DNA of 64,000 nt from Deinococcus koreensis (GCF_002901445.1 NZ_PPPD01000004.1:1-64000), one strand, 5' to 3'; counted from the stretch's first letter, positions 38,513 to 46,348 are shown. Notes: generated by a model from the letters alone, not told the origin. Translations and numbers: made by a program.

Positions 38513-39094
38513 TCAGCGGTCGTCCGCCAACAGGTCATGGTGGGTCTGCAATCGGCGCGCCGCTTCAGGGAGACCGACCCGCTCCAGCCGTTCCAGAAAC
38601 TCGGCCGGTGGGTAGGCCGGCTGTCTCAGCGTGATCCTTAACCCTTCCACGGCGTCCACGGTCGCCTCCGGACTGCTGTCCAGGAGACGACACACCAGGC
38701 CATCCGGAGTCAGGACGTCCAGGGAGTGCAGGGCAGCGACTGGGAAGTCCTTGAGATTGAAGGTCACGAGGAACTCGGCCCCGGCATGGATGGCGGCCGC
38801 AAGGACGTGCCGGTCGTCAGCATCCGGCAGCGACAGCGACGGGACAATGCCCTCGTACCCCGTCACCTGGGCGTCCGGAACCGCCTGCTCCATGAACCGC
38901 CGGGTGCGCTGGAGCCGCTCGGCACTCAGGTCGGGCCGAGCGGCCAGCAGGTTACGAATCCATTCGTCCTGGATCTCGTCCGTCCAGCGAGCGGCGACGA
39001 GTCCGGACACGGCCAGGTGCATCAGTAGATTGCGAATGAGCGAGGGGTAGAGCACGCAGGCGTCGCAGAGAACAATCGGTGGAGCGGGGGTCAA
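38513..39094 (-). CDS. PIN-domain toxin
   Basis: 193 residues. The PIN nuclease pattern is visible: an early aspartate in VLCDACVLYPS (Asp11), glutamates near EIQDEWIRN, and LPDADDRHVLAAAIHAGAEFLVTFNLKDFP with the later acidic residues that bind Mg2+. It starts inside the last codons of an excisionase-like gene (ATGA overlap), the normal order for an antitoxin-toxin operon. It probably cuts RNA; the target is unknown. The function on this replicon would be stable maintenance. Confidence 0.82.
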   Translation of the reverse strand: MTPAPPIVLCDACVLYPSLIRNLLMHLAVSGLVAARWTDEIQDEWIRNLLAARPDLSAERLQRTRRFMEQAVPDAQVTGYEGIVPSLSLPDADDRHVLAAAIHAGAEFLVTFNLKDFPVAALHSLDVLTPDGLVCRLLDSSPEATVDAVEGLRITLRQPAYPPAEFLERLERVGLPEAARRLQTHHDLLADDR

Positions 39095-39477
39095 CCCTGG
39101 CCCATGTCCTGCAGGTCGTCGGCCAGTGCCTGGAGCGCGGCCTGCCGGGACGCGTCCAGGCGGGCGCGGTAGGCGAGGACGTCCTCGAGGTGCAGGCGGC
39201 GGCGGGGGCCGACCTTGCGGTGGGGGAGATCGCCGGCCTCGACGAGCTTGACGACGTACGGGCGGCTGACGTTCAACAGCTCAGCGGCCTGCTGGGTGGT
39301 GATCTCGGCGTCCAGGGCGTTCACCTGAACAGCCTTGCCCGCAGCGAGGGGGGTGAGCACGTCGCTGAGCAGGGCGGTGAGGCGCTCAGACATTCCGACG
39401 GTCTGGGTACGGAGTTGTTCGAGGTGGGCGCGGGCGGCGCGGGTGTCTTCGGGGGTGGGTAGGAAGGGTGCGGTCAT
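39091..39477 (-). CDS. Excisionase-type helix-turn-helix antitoxin
   Basis: 128 residues. A helical N-terminus is followed by a MerR/excisionase-like helix-turn-helix: ITTQQAAELLNVSRPYVVKLVEAGDLPHRKVGPRRRLHLEDVLAY in outline (about 58-104). It directly precedes and overlaps the PIN gene. GGAGG lies before the ATG, and a TATACT -10 box at 39493-39498 lies next to CGAA repeats. This is a well-known pairing in which the DNA-binding protein both neutralises the PIN toxin and represses the operon. Confidence 0.8.
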   Translation of the reverse strand: MTAPFLPTPEDTRAARAHLEQLRTQTVGMSERLTALLSDVLTPLAAGKAVQVNALDAEITTQQAAELLNVSRPYVVKLVEAGDLPHRKVGPRRRLHLEDVLAYRARLDASRQAALQALADDLQDMGQG

Positions 39478-39497
39478 GGGGCCTCCGGGTTCAGTAT

Positions 39498-39520
39498 ACG
39501 AAACGAACGAACCGAACGAA
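39498..39520. promoter_or_regulatory. CGAA-rich repeat at the toxin-antitoxin promoter
   Basis: The sequence holds five closely spaced CGAA units immediately upstream of the minus-strand -10 box TATACT (39493-39498). It is a probable antitoxin operator. Confidence 0.5.
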
Positions 39521-39625
39521 TCCGGCCTGACCCTTTCATGGCTTCGAGCCTGAGATTCATGATTCTGATGTTTAGACTCACTCCTCGTCTTCCTTCCCCA
39601 GATCTGCCCGGTTCCTTCCCGATCC

Positions 39626-39649
39626 TTCTGGTAATCGGTCTTACCAGAA
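39626..39649. repeat. 24-bp palindrome upstream of the tyrosine recombinase
   Basis: Arms TTCTGGTAA (39626-39634) and TTACCAGAA (39641-39649) are perfect, with a 6-base centre TCGGTC. Two inverted arms around a 6-8 base centre is the form of a tyrosine-recombinase core site, and the gene starts 86 bases later. It could equally be a regulator site, because a related dyad lies before the peptide operon (45529-45547). Confidence 0.5.
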
Positions 39650-39695
39650 CCTCTGTAGACATCTGCTGCAAGGAGAGTGGGGGCCGATATCAGGC

Positions 39696-39731
39696 ATACC
39701 CCATAGTTAATGTATGTTATCTAGGGGGTAT
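39696..39731. promoter_or_regulatory. Inverted repeat at the recombinase start
   Basis: ATACCCCATAG (39696-39706) and CTAGGGGGTAT (39721-39731) pair at 10 of 11 positions around an AT-rich centre and abut the recombinase start. Sequestration of the ribosome-binding site or autoregulation is possible. Confidence 0.4.
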
Positions 39732-39735
39732 GGGG

Positions 39736-40671
39736 ATGACGATCGAACGGTATCAAGAGCGGGCCTTCGACCGCGCCCGGGGGTGGACTGACCTCAACCC
39801 TGAAGAGAGGAGACGCCGGGCAGCGGAGGCGAGCCGAGATCAGGACGGGGAAGCGCTGTGGGGCGTGACCGAGGCGTACCTCACCCTGCACGGCGCGAGC
39901 GGCACGGCGACCAGTCCCCGCACCCTGAAGGCCTACCGCTGGGCGGTCAACCGCTACCTGAACTACGCGGGCACCCAGGCCGTGAACCTGCTGCGGGCCA
40001 CCTCCAGCGACGGGGTGCGCTTCGTGCGCTCAGTCGAAGCAGAGGGGCTTAGCCCGTCGAGCACCCGCGTGCAGCTCGCCGGCGTGCGGCTGCTGTACTC
40101 GGCGCTGCGCTGGGCGGGAGCAACCGAAGCCGCGCCGTTCGCCGACGTCAAACCCGTACGGGAGAAGACGGCCGCCTGGGAAAAGCGCGTCCCGTACACA
40201 CACGATGAAGTTCAGGCCCTGGTCGCGGCGGCGGATCCCCGGATGCGGGCGCTACTCCTGCTGTGTGCCCACGGGGGCCTGCGGGTCAGTGAGGCCCTGG
40301 CCCTGACCTGGGACGACGTGCGCCTGGACGCGCGGGAGTTGACCGTCCGGCACGGCAAGGGGGGCAAGCAGCGGCGGGTCGCGGTGGGGGAGAGCCTGAT
40401 CGGCGCGCTGCAGAATCTGCCCAGGCAGGCACAAGTGATCGGCGGCAGTTACCCGGCGGCGGTCGAGCGGCTCCAGCGACTCTGTGTCCGGGCGGCGGTG
40501 CCGTACCGGGGCCACCACGCCCTGCGGCATTACGCCGGCACGCGGTTGACCCGCGAGGGCGCGTCCCTGGATGACGTGGCGCGGCACCTCGGGCACTCGG
40601 CGCTCGAGACGGCGAGAATCTACGCGAAGTGGAGTGACGAGGGCTTGCGGCGCCGGGTGGCCGGCTGGTGA
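39736..40671 (+). CDS. Tyrosine recombinase/integrase
   Basis: 311 residues from the ATG at 39736, with AGGGGG eight bases before it; the frame is open further upstream without family similarity. The SAM-like N-terminal core-binding domain (about 40-140) is followed by the catalytic domain with Arg183 (GGLRVSEAL), Lys208 (HGKGG), His261-x-x-Arg264, His287 (LGHS) and nucleophile Tyr296. The set is complete, so it should be active. Size and lack of an arm-binding domain suggest a XerC/D- or plasmid-resolvase-like role rather than a phage integrase. Confidence 0.9.
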   Translation: MTIERYQERAFDRARGWTDLNPEERRRRAAEASRDQDGEALWGVTEAYLTLHGASGTATSPRTLKAYRWAVNRYLNYAGTQAVNLLRATSSDGVRFVRSVEAEGLSPSSTRVQLAGVRLLYSALRWAGATEAAPFADVKPVREKTAAWEKRVPYTHDEVQALVAAADPRMRALLLLCAHGGLRVSEALALTWDDVRLDARELTVRHGKGGKQRRVAVGESLIGALQNLPRQAQVIGGSYPAAVERLQRLCVRAAVPYRGHHALRHYAGTRLTREGASLDDVARHLGHSALETARIYAKWSDEGLRRRVAGW

Positions 40672-40870
40672 TCAACAGTCCCGGTCGGGACATCTGGACT
40701 CCCCTGGACGAAAGAGGCCAGGTATCTACGGCTCGTCCCCTGCGGGCGCTGCCCGGCGCTGACCCACCCGCTGAGCGCGTGGGTCGTGGGGTTCGCCGGT
40801 GGGGGCGGAAGGCCAGGGGCGGTTCATTGCAGCACCTCGACGGTGATATTCACGGAGAACCAACCTTGGT
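40672..40870. other. Short spacer without a recognised gene
   Basis: Two hundred bases after the recombinase. ACCCAC / GTGGGT arms near 40769-40791 could form a terminator. No gene is seen. Confidence 0.35.
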
Positions 40871-41230
40871 TCACGCCGCTCTCGACCGCTTCCCCGCCTG
40901 CGTCGCCGCACTATTCCGCAGCGCGTCCAGCAGTCCGCGGTTCCGCAGACAGTTCACCACCACTGCGGCCGGCGCATGTACCTGGGCGCCCAGCGCCGCC
41001 TCGTGCTGGACGTCGTGCATGACGCAGGCAACGATGTGGGCGATGTCCTGAGTCCAGGCCTGGCCCTGGGTGTGGGCGCGCAGGATCTGGGCAGGAAGAG
41101 CGTCATCCGCCGGGAATCGTTGATGACAGCCCGCGCCCGCGCTCTGGGTGAGGATGACACAGCACAGAGCCAGGTCATGGACGGCAGATGGTACAGTCCC
41201 TAAGACTGTGCATCGAGGCACCTTCGACAC
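40871..41230 (-). CDS. Hypothetical protein, possible plasmid gene remnant
   Basis: A 119-residue frame. The central part (QAWTQDIAHIVACVMHDVQH, then GAQVHAPAAVVVNCLRNRG) has amphipathic regularity and looks like protein, whereas the first 40 residues do not. No family is recognised, and the start overlaps the promoter of the next plus-strand gene. It may be the end of a longer gene now lost. Confidence is low. Confidence 0.35.
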   Translation of the reverse strand: MSKVPRCTVLGTVPSAVHDLALCCVILTQSAGAGCHQRFPADDALPAQILRAHTQGQAWTQDIAHIVACVMHDVQHEAALGAQVHAPAAVVVNCLRNRGLLDALRNSAATQAGKRSRAA

Positions 41231-41239
41231 GGGTGCACG

Positions 41240-41869
41240 ATGGACACCCTCACCCTTATGGCCGACCCGATCAAGGTTTACCGCACCGCCGCCTTCGCCC
41301 CGCTGGCGCAGGACATCAAGCGATTTGGCGCGCTGCTCACGGCGGAGGCCGCCAGGCGCTACGACGCCGCCTTACTCGTGGATGCGAGGCGCCGGAAGGT
41401 CTGCGCCGAGCGAGACACCGCCCTCGGCCCGGTGCTCTACCTCCTTCATCAGGGCCGCAGGCTGGCCGGTCTGGCCGGGGCCTTTACCCCGACGGACGAC
41501 GGTCTGATGAACGCCGTCTGCCTGCGAGACGTGGGGCAGCGGCTCGAAGCGCAGGGGATCAGTCTGGATCTGACGGCCCGCAAGCGCTCGATCGTTTACC
41601 GGCGAGGCGACGAGGCGATCCTGGTGCTGGCGCAACACGATGGGTACGCGTTCGCTGCGCTGCGCCGGCTCTATAAGGCGTTGATTGACACGGAAGCCTA
41701 CAGCGAGATGCAGCTGTATACCTACCTCACGCCTGAGGCCTTACGCGAGCTGGAGCAGGTGCTGTATGCGCCTGCCCGGGGCAGTCGGCCGCTGGATCGC
41801 CAGCGCCTGCGGCTGTTCGCACTGCCCCGGCCTGACGGTGGGGTGCACTCGCCCGTCACCCTGCCGTAG
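41240..41869 (+). CDS. Hypothetical protein
   Basis: 209 residues from the ATG at 41240; a second ATG seven codons later is possible. The sequence has well-formed alpha/beta patterning (ALGPVLYLLHQGRRLAGLAG, DEAILVLAQHDGYAFAALRR) and a helical C-terminus, but no motif I recognise. It is isolated between the recombinase and an AT-rich region. It is likely a real plasmid gene of unknown role. Confidence 0.6.
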   Translation: MDTLTLMADPIKVYRTAAFAPLAQDIKRFGALLTAEAARRYDAALLVDARRRKVCAERDTALGPVLYLLHQGRRLAGLAGAFTPTDDGLMNAVCLRDVGQRLEAQGISLDLTARKRSIVYRRGDEAILVLAQHDGYAFAALRRLYKALIDTEAYSEMQLYTYLTPEALRELEQVLYAPARGSRPLDRQRLRLFALPRPDGGVHSPVTLP

Positions 41870-41988
41870 GTGGGTCGCGGCCTCAGCCCGGTCGGAATGA
41901 ATATTCGCCTGGGCCAGTGGAAAGGGGATCCAACCGATCCCTGTGAATGTCCCCGGTCGGGCACAGCCGCTTCTCTCAGCCCGCAGCG

Positions 41989-42348
41989 TCAGCAGCTAGA
42001 CCGGGGCTGATACTCCAGGCCGTCATCGGTCAGTACCACCTGATACACGCGGTTGGCCCAGCACACGTCCTGGCGCGCACGCACGGGGAGTCCGAGCGCC
42101 AGCGCCCGCTCGTGTGCCCGATCAAACTGCGCTGACAGGTGCGCTAGCCGGTCGTGACAGAGGGGAGCCTCGGGCTCAACTTGACCTGAATAATCGTGAA
42201 GTTGCACTGCTCGAGCCAATAGTTGGATCAGCAGATCGGCCGACTTCATGGGCGGCCGCGATTGACTTGAGCGCTTCGGGGCCATGAGTCGCGGGGTGAC
42301 TGTTTCCGATCTCAAGATCTTGACGTACCTTGATAACATTGTGCCCAT
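41989..42348 (-). CDS. Small hypothetical protein
   Basis: A 119-residue frame; the best-looking part begins at an internal ATG (42249), which gives 86 residues. That part reads SADLLIQLLARAVQLHDYSG and later RQDVCWANRVYQVVLTDDG, which has credible helical and strand patterning. A GGGGGAT lies before the longer start. No family is recognised. It could be a non-coding frame. Confidence 0.4.
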   Translation of the reverse strand: MGTMLSRYVKILRSETVTPRLMAPKRSSQSRPPMKSADLLIQLLARAVQLHDYSGQVEPEAPLCHDRLAHLSAQFDRAHERALALGLPVRARQDVCWANRVYQVVLTDDGLEYQPRSSC

Positions 42349-42399
42349 CCCCCATCGCCTTCGGCATGGCTGTTGATTTCAACCGCACAGGCCGTGCTT

Positions 42400-42750
42400 G
42401 GCCGTAGGCTAGCCGAGGGAACCGGGCCGCTCACCAACACGACCCTGGCACGTCACCAACATATGTCCAACAGGTTCAAAAAACGGTTATCGCACGTTGC
42501 TAAAGTTGGCTGACGCAGTACACTGAAATTCACCAGCTGGCAACTCATCTCCTCGAGAGCCGACTCTTCACTCTTATCGCTTCCCCTATCAACCTTCAAA
42601 TATATATTTTCGGATAAAAACAATCAAAAACATACTTCTATAATGAAATTAGTTGCTTTTTTAAATGAAAATTAGAGCAACGCGTCGCGCCAAAACAGCT
42701 ATTACATCGGAGAATCATTTTCACAGACTGCTTTGTGCAATGATTTCAAA
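42400..42750. other. AT-rich intergenic region
   Basis: About 350 bases, of which roughly 42590-42680 is strongly AT-rich (TATATATTTTCGGAT, runs of A and T), unlike the surrounding DNA. No gene is seen. It follows the last gene of the peptide operon and probably belongs to imported DNA. Confidence 0.5.
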
Positions 42751-43296
42751 TCACCTTGAATATGATTCATTGTTCTGCATAATGCTCCTCAATTGCTGCT
42801 CAATCTGCGCTTTTTCCTCTCTAATCTCTTCTAATCTTTGACAAGCAGCGCTAGTACCACTTTTTTCAATTTTTGACCGGATCAGACTAGATAAACTTTC
42901 GATCTCTTCCAGGCGCGTCTCTAGAGATTCCCTGAGGTCTTGAAGTCGATAATCGTCGTCAGTCAAGGTGATAGCAGAGTCATCAAAAGTGAGGCCTTCT
43001 GTTCCGGCCAATTTAACAGCCCGACCGCGAAGCAGAGCGAGTTCTTCCCTGGCCCAGGTATGCCAGTATTGCCCTAACTGAGGTTGTCGCATCTCGTATT
43101 CCAGACGGGCGATCATCTCCAGAATCCGGCTGAGCCGGTGCTTTAGGGTAGGTGATTCACCCTGCGGAGATTCGAGCAATCTCCGATACGAATCTTCTAC
43201 CCCAGCGTAATATGTCAATTCGCTCTGACTGGCCCCTTGGCGCAAACGAGCCAGCACGTCGAGTCGGGCGTGGACGTAATCCTCAAGACTAGGCAT
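42751..43296 (-). CDS. Coiled-coil protein with a possible HTH-like N-terminus
   Basis: 181 residues from the ATG at 43296, preceded by AGGAG, seven bases after the upstream stop. Residues about 14-45 (ARLRQGASQSELTYYAGVED) faintly resemble an Xre-type helix-turn-helix. The last 70 residues (RLQDLRESLETRLEEIESLS onward) form a strongly heptadic coiled coil. It is the last gene of a four-gene operon with an exported peptide, a thioredoxin-like protein and a helical-repeat protein. A regulatory or scaffold role is inference. Confidence 0.6.
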   Translation of the reverse strand: MPSLEDYVHARLDVLARLRQGASQSELTYYAGVEDSYRRLLESPQGESPTLKHRLSRILEMIARLEYEMRQPQLGQYWHTWAREELALLRGRAVKLAGTEGLTFDDSAITLTDDDYRLQDLRESLETRLEEIESLSSLIRSKIEKSGTSAACQRLEEIREEKAQIEQQLRSIMQNNESYSR

Positions 43297-43303
43297 GCGA
43301 CTC

Positions 43304-44989
43304 CTAAATGGTGGCCAGATGGCGCTTAAACTGCTTGGCGGAAAGCTCGCCCTGAAGGAGTTGATCCAGAAGTTTATGGAGCTTGGAGCGCTGGCTTCGT
43401 AGATGACTTCCCAGGGTGGTCGGTATTGTTCCATTAGTTCGGGCGAGTTCCCGTGCCGCCGCCGTCCAAAATGACCCCGCATTTTCACCAGTTCGCATGA
43501 GGTGATAGATCAACAGGGCCGGCGGCAGGATGGGCAGGCGCCGGGTGAGTCTTCCCCATGAAATTACGGTGACGGCGTCAAGGCGCGTGAGCTCAGCAGA
43601 CTGATCACGACCAATCTCGGAGGGTAGGCCGAACGCTTGAAGGGTCACTTGGACGAAGGGCAAACGCGAAGGCACAGCCCGTCCATAGATTTGAATTGGG
43701 CGTCCGTCTACGAAGATCGCTGGCAGGGCCGCGTCCATGATTTCTGGAGTGGAATAGGGTGACACCGCGAGAAAGGCCGAAGCCAATGGATGCCACAACA
43801 TCAGCAGTTCGGCGACGCCCTCACGGGCATCGCGGGTCGCCAGCCGGCTCAGCTGCTCCGAAAGCTCTTGGGACAGGAACTCAGGGGCTTCGAGATCTAC
43901 CCCGTCGAAGTGCAGGGCAATGTCCAGCTTGGCTGCCTGAACGAGTACCTGGAAAAGTGGCTGGACGGGGCGGGCTGAAGCGATGCGTTGCGCAGCCAGG
44001 AACGGTTTTCCCTGGCGTAGGAGGGCGACGGTCTGCACCCAGGTGACGACGGGCACCAGCGATTCAGCTCTTGGACGCCAGGCCTTGAGAACATCGAGAG
44101 CGTCCACGATTAACGTCCGTCGTCCCATGCGCTCTGCGCTTTGCAGCAACGAAAGGGCCAGCGTAATCCGGTCATAGTTGTGGTCGGGGCAGGGGATAAT
44201 CTCTTCATCGGACGAAAGTTCACCGCGCAGGGCCAGGATGTATTGAGTCCCTACCTGTGCAACAGCATGCCCAGGACGATGATCCTCAACTTTCGCAAAC
44301 TGCGTCAAGGCGACCTTGATCTCGCCGTGCATGGCATGGAGCGCCGACGAGTTGAGCATGGCAAAAATTCGAGCCGTTGGCCCAGCATGTGGATCGCTCA
44401 GGACAGCGCGATAGTCAGCCTGAGCCTGATCGAGTTGACCCATTCGGAGGCACGCCAGCCCATGGTTAAGGCGGAGATTGATCGACAGAGTATGCACCTC
44501 AAGCGGGACGGCCAAAACGAGACCTTCACTGGCGAACGCTTGACCATCCTGATACGCCCTGGTCTCCAAGCTCAACAGGCTCAGGACATTCAACACCTGG
44601 CATGTGGCCTCGAGGGTGAATGCATCCCGCTGAGCCAGTTGATTGAGCTGCCTGAGGGCGTCCACCAGTGACGGGCCTGCGAAGGCATCATTGCCGTGTT
44701 CGTCCCACAGATCTGACTCCACAACCAACGCTTTGGCGTACATACAGATCGCCAAGTCGTCCGACAGCAGACAGGTCGTTAAGCAGGAGTGCAGCAATCT
44801 CCGGTGATCCTGAGCGACGTTGGCCAGCAAGCGGGCTGCCCGAAGTTGGGCAATGTCACTCGGTTCCCGACTCAGGGGCGCCGCCATCTGCTCGTAGGAG
44901 CAGTTCTGCTGACGTAGATCCCGCACCCATCGCTCAAAGATCGAGGGCGATCTCAGCATCTCGGTGTCAGGGATCAGAACCGTGGTCAT
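43304..44989 (-). CDS. Large helical-repeat (TPR-like) cytoplasmic protein
   Basis: 561 residues, all helical, no signal peptide. TPR-like units are clearest at about 165-265 (LRLNHGLACLRMGQLDQAQA, then ALHAMHGEIKVALTQFAKVE). The C-terminal 60 residues are basic (SHLRSQRSKLHKLLDQLL). I do not recognise a named family. TPR proteins often act as receptors for short peptides, as in RNPP regulators, and this one is encoded two genes after a secreted two-cysteine peptide. Whether it binds that peptide is untested. Confidence 0.6.
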   Translation of the reverse strand: MTTVLIPDTEMLRSPSIFERWVRDLRQQNCSYEQMAAPLSREPSDIAQLRAARLLANVAQDHRRLLHSCLTTCLLSDDLAICMYAKALVVESDLWDEHGNDAFAGPSLVDALRQLNQLAQRDAFTLEATCQVLNVLSLLSLETRAYQDGQAFASEGLVLAVPLEVHTLSINLRLNHGLACLRMGQLDQAQADYRAVLSDPHAGPTARIFAMLNSSALHAMHGEIKVALTQFAKVEDHRPGHAVAQVGTQYILALRGELSSDEEIIPCPDHNYDRITLALSLLQSAERMGRRTLIVDALDVLKAWRPRAESLVPVVTWVQTVALLRQGKPFLAAQRIASARPVQPLFQVLVQAAKLDIALHFDGVDLEAPEFLSQELSEQLSRLATRDAREGVAELLMLWHPLASAFLAVSPYSTPEIMDAALPAIFVDGRPIQIYGRAVPSRLPFVQVTLQAFGLPSEIGRDQSAELTRLDAVTVISWGRLTRRLPILPPALLIYHLMRTGENAGSFWTAAARELARTNGTIPTTLGSHLRSQRSKLHKLLDQLLQGELSAKQFKRHLATI

Positions 44990-44991
44990 GG

Positions 44992-45321
44992 CTAAGGGTG
45001 AAGCAGGTGCTCCTCAACTTTCTGGTGGTAAACGACGGGTGGATAGGTCGAATAGAGGTATTCGACCGGTAGTCCGTCCTTGTAGAGGATGACTGTGGGC
45101 ACACCCATCACCCGGTTGCTCAGCGCCGTCCGCAGTTCGCTGTCAACATCCACCGAACCCACCTGAAGGATTGAAGCATGCAGCTGGGCTAGGTCGCGGA
45201 TCACAGGCTCCACAACAGCGCAGGGGCGGCAGTCTGCCGACCAGAAGTACACCACCCAGTTTCCGCCAGCCTCCACTCGCTGACTGAACGAGGCGTCGGT
45301 CAAGGCCTCAATCTCGTTCAT
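44992..45321 (-). CDS. Thioredoxin-like protein
   Basis: 109 residues, a complete thioredoxin fold. The active site is WSADCRPC with Cys31 and Cys34, in place of the usual WCGPC, and the cis-proline loop is MGVPTVILY. No signal peptide is present, so it is cytoplasmic. Its ATG overlaps the stop of the 61-residue peptide gene (ATGA) and it ends two bases before the helical-repeat gene. The peptide also carries a CRP sequence (GCRPIC), which suggests a thiol relationship, by inference. Confidence 0.85.
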   Translation of the reverse strand: MNEIEALTDASFSQRVEAGGNWVVYFWSADCRPCAVVEPVIRDLAQLHASILQVGSVDVDSELRTALSNRVMGVPTVILYKDGLPVEYLYSTYPPVVYHQKVEEHLLHP

Positions 45322-45503
45322 CCGATGGACAGCTTGGTTAGGATCCTTTCACGGTCGATACAGATAGGCCGGCATCCCCATCCCCAGGCCAATTTAGAGG
45401 TCGGTGTCAGCACCGAAGATGTCTGCGCCGTCGCTCCAGGGGCAAGCGATATGGGCCAGGTGTTCAACAGCATCAGGAGCATGGCGACCGAAATCTTCTT
45501 CAT
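45318..45503 (-). CDS. Small exported peptide precursor with a CxxxC motif
   Basis: 61 residues from the ATG at 45503, preceded by a perfect AAAGGAGG. Residues 1-26 are a signal peptide (KK, hydrophobic core AMLLMLLNTWPISLA, cleavage likely at ATA-QT). The mature 35-residue peptide would start with glutamine and contains AWGWGCRPIC, with Cys44 and Cys48. It heads an operon with a thioredoxin-like protein, a helical-repeat protein and a coiled-coil protein. It may be a signalling peptide, a bacteriocin-like peptide, or the small subunit of an envelope complex. Confidence 0.7.
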   Translation of the reverse strand: MKKISVAMLLMLLNTWPISLAPGATAQTSSVLTPTSKLAWGWGCRPICIDRERILTKLSIG

Positions 45504-45528
45504 AGTGCCTCCTTTGCAGAATGTTGAG

Positions 45529-45547
45529 CTGGTATTGACCGTACCAG
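45529..45547. promoter_or_regulatory. Dyad in the peptide operon promoter
   Basis: CTGGTATTGACCGTACCAG has perfect 6-bp arms around seven bases, 26 bases before the peptide start codon. The arms, and an internal CGGTC on one strand, resemble the palindrome at 39626-39649. Confidence 0.5.
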
Positions 45548-45778
45548 TCGCTGGGCCTTTGTGGGTGAACTGTTGGCGATTTGTTGGCCGAGTTTCCACT
45601 GGATAGACGGGCGAAAGGTCATTCAATCGTTTCCAGCGACTCCCAGCCACTGCGCGGGTGAGGGGAGAGGAAAGCAGAGGAACTCCTCCCGGTGTACCCC
45701 CCCTGGCGGCTCCTTGGCCTCCAACCCTCCGCCCCAGCTTTGCTTACCCCTGATCTGTACTTCTGCTTCAGCGCTCGC

Positions 45779-45831
45779 CTGTCAACGGTGCGGCCTTCTG
45801 GCCGCCCCCCTCGCGGGGTCGCCGTTGACAG
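45779..45831. repeat. 10-bp inverted repeat enclosing a GC hairpin
   Basis: CTGTCAACGG (45779-45788) and CCGTTGACAG (45822-45831) are perfect. A smaller hairpin CGGCC/GGCCG lies inside. Confidence 0.55.
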
Positions 45832-45862
45832 CACAGGCCCTCCCGAATCCTGGAGGCCGCAG

Positions 45863-45905
45863 GCCGGAGAACAGGTCGGCGCCCCTCCCTGACCTGTTCT
45901 CCGGC
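45863..45905. repeat. 15-bp perfect hairpin
   Basis: GCCGGAGAACAGGTC (45863-45877) and GACCTGTTCTCCGGC (45891-45905) pair perfectly around 13 bases. It lies 32 bases after the previous inverted repeat. Terminator, origin-of-transfer or recombination-site roles are all possible. Confidence 0.6.
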
Positions 45906-46163
45906 GGCTGCCCGTCCGGCGAGGACTCCGCATCTCGCGGTGGTTCAGTGCGCTCTTGACACGGATGCCCGGCCACACGCGGAGGACATGGTCGCTTCGA
46001 TCCCGGAGGCCACGAACCGGCCTGCCTTGGGGGTACCGGCCGCTGCTGGGGACGTGCCGCGCGAGCCGCCGTCGCCCCCGGACGCACATCCCGCATCCAA
46101 AAAACCCGGACACCTGTTGGGTTCGCCGCGTGGCGTGCCCACTCCAGACGGTCGCTGCGGTGG

Positions 46164-46325
46164 TCATGGATCCGTGTCGTCGCCATCGTCCTGGTCTTCA
46201 GTGGCCTGCCGTTCGAACCTCTGAACGAGTAGTGCCTTCATGTTCTCGGCGGCCTGCTCGATGACCCACACGGCCGCCCTCGCCACTGCCGCGAGCATGG
46301 CCACCACCGCCCAGACGATCCCCAC
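46164..46325 (-). CDS. 53-residue single-helix membrane protein
   Basis: A short gene starting at a GTG at 46325 after GGGGGTGA. One membrane helix (GIVWAVVAMLAAVARAAVWV) is followed by an amphipathic segment (QAAENMKALLVQRFERQATE) and an acidic tail ending DDGDDTDP. It starts 23 bases after the lipoprotein stop and appears to be the last gene of the secretion operon. No family is recognised. Confidence 0.55.
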   Translation of the reverse strand: MGIVWAVVAMLAAVARAAVWVIEQAAENMKALLVQRFERQATEDQDDGDDTDP

Positions 46326-46348
46326 CCGTTCACCCCCCGTGTGAATCC

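Larger units (their letters stand above)
45548..46163. other. Non-coding region with strong hairpins
   Basis: About 600 bases between the peptide operon and the secretion cluster. No gene is convincing. It holds the two long hairpins listed separately. Confidence 0.45.

Noticed and set aside
45779..45905. Integron attC site
   Set aside because: The inverted repeats lack the RYYYAAC and GTTRRRY core sequences, and no integron integrase is nearby.
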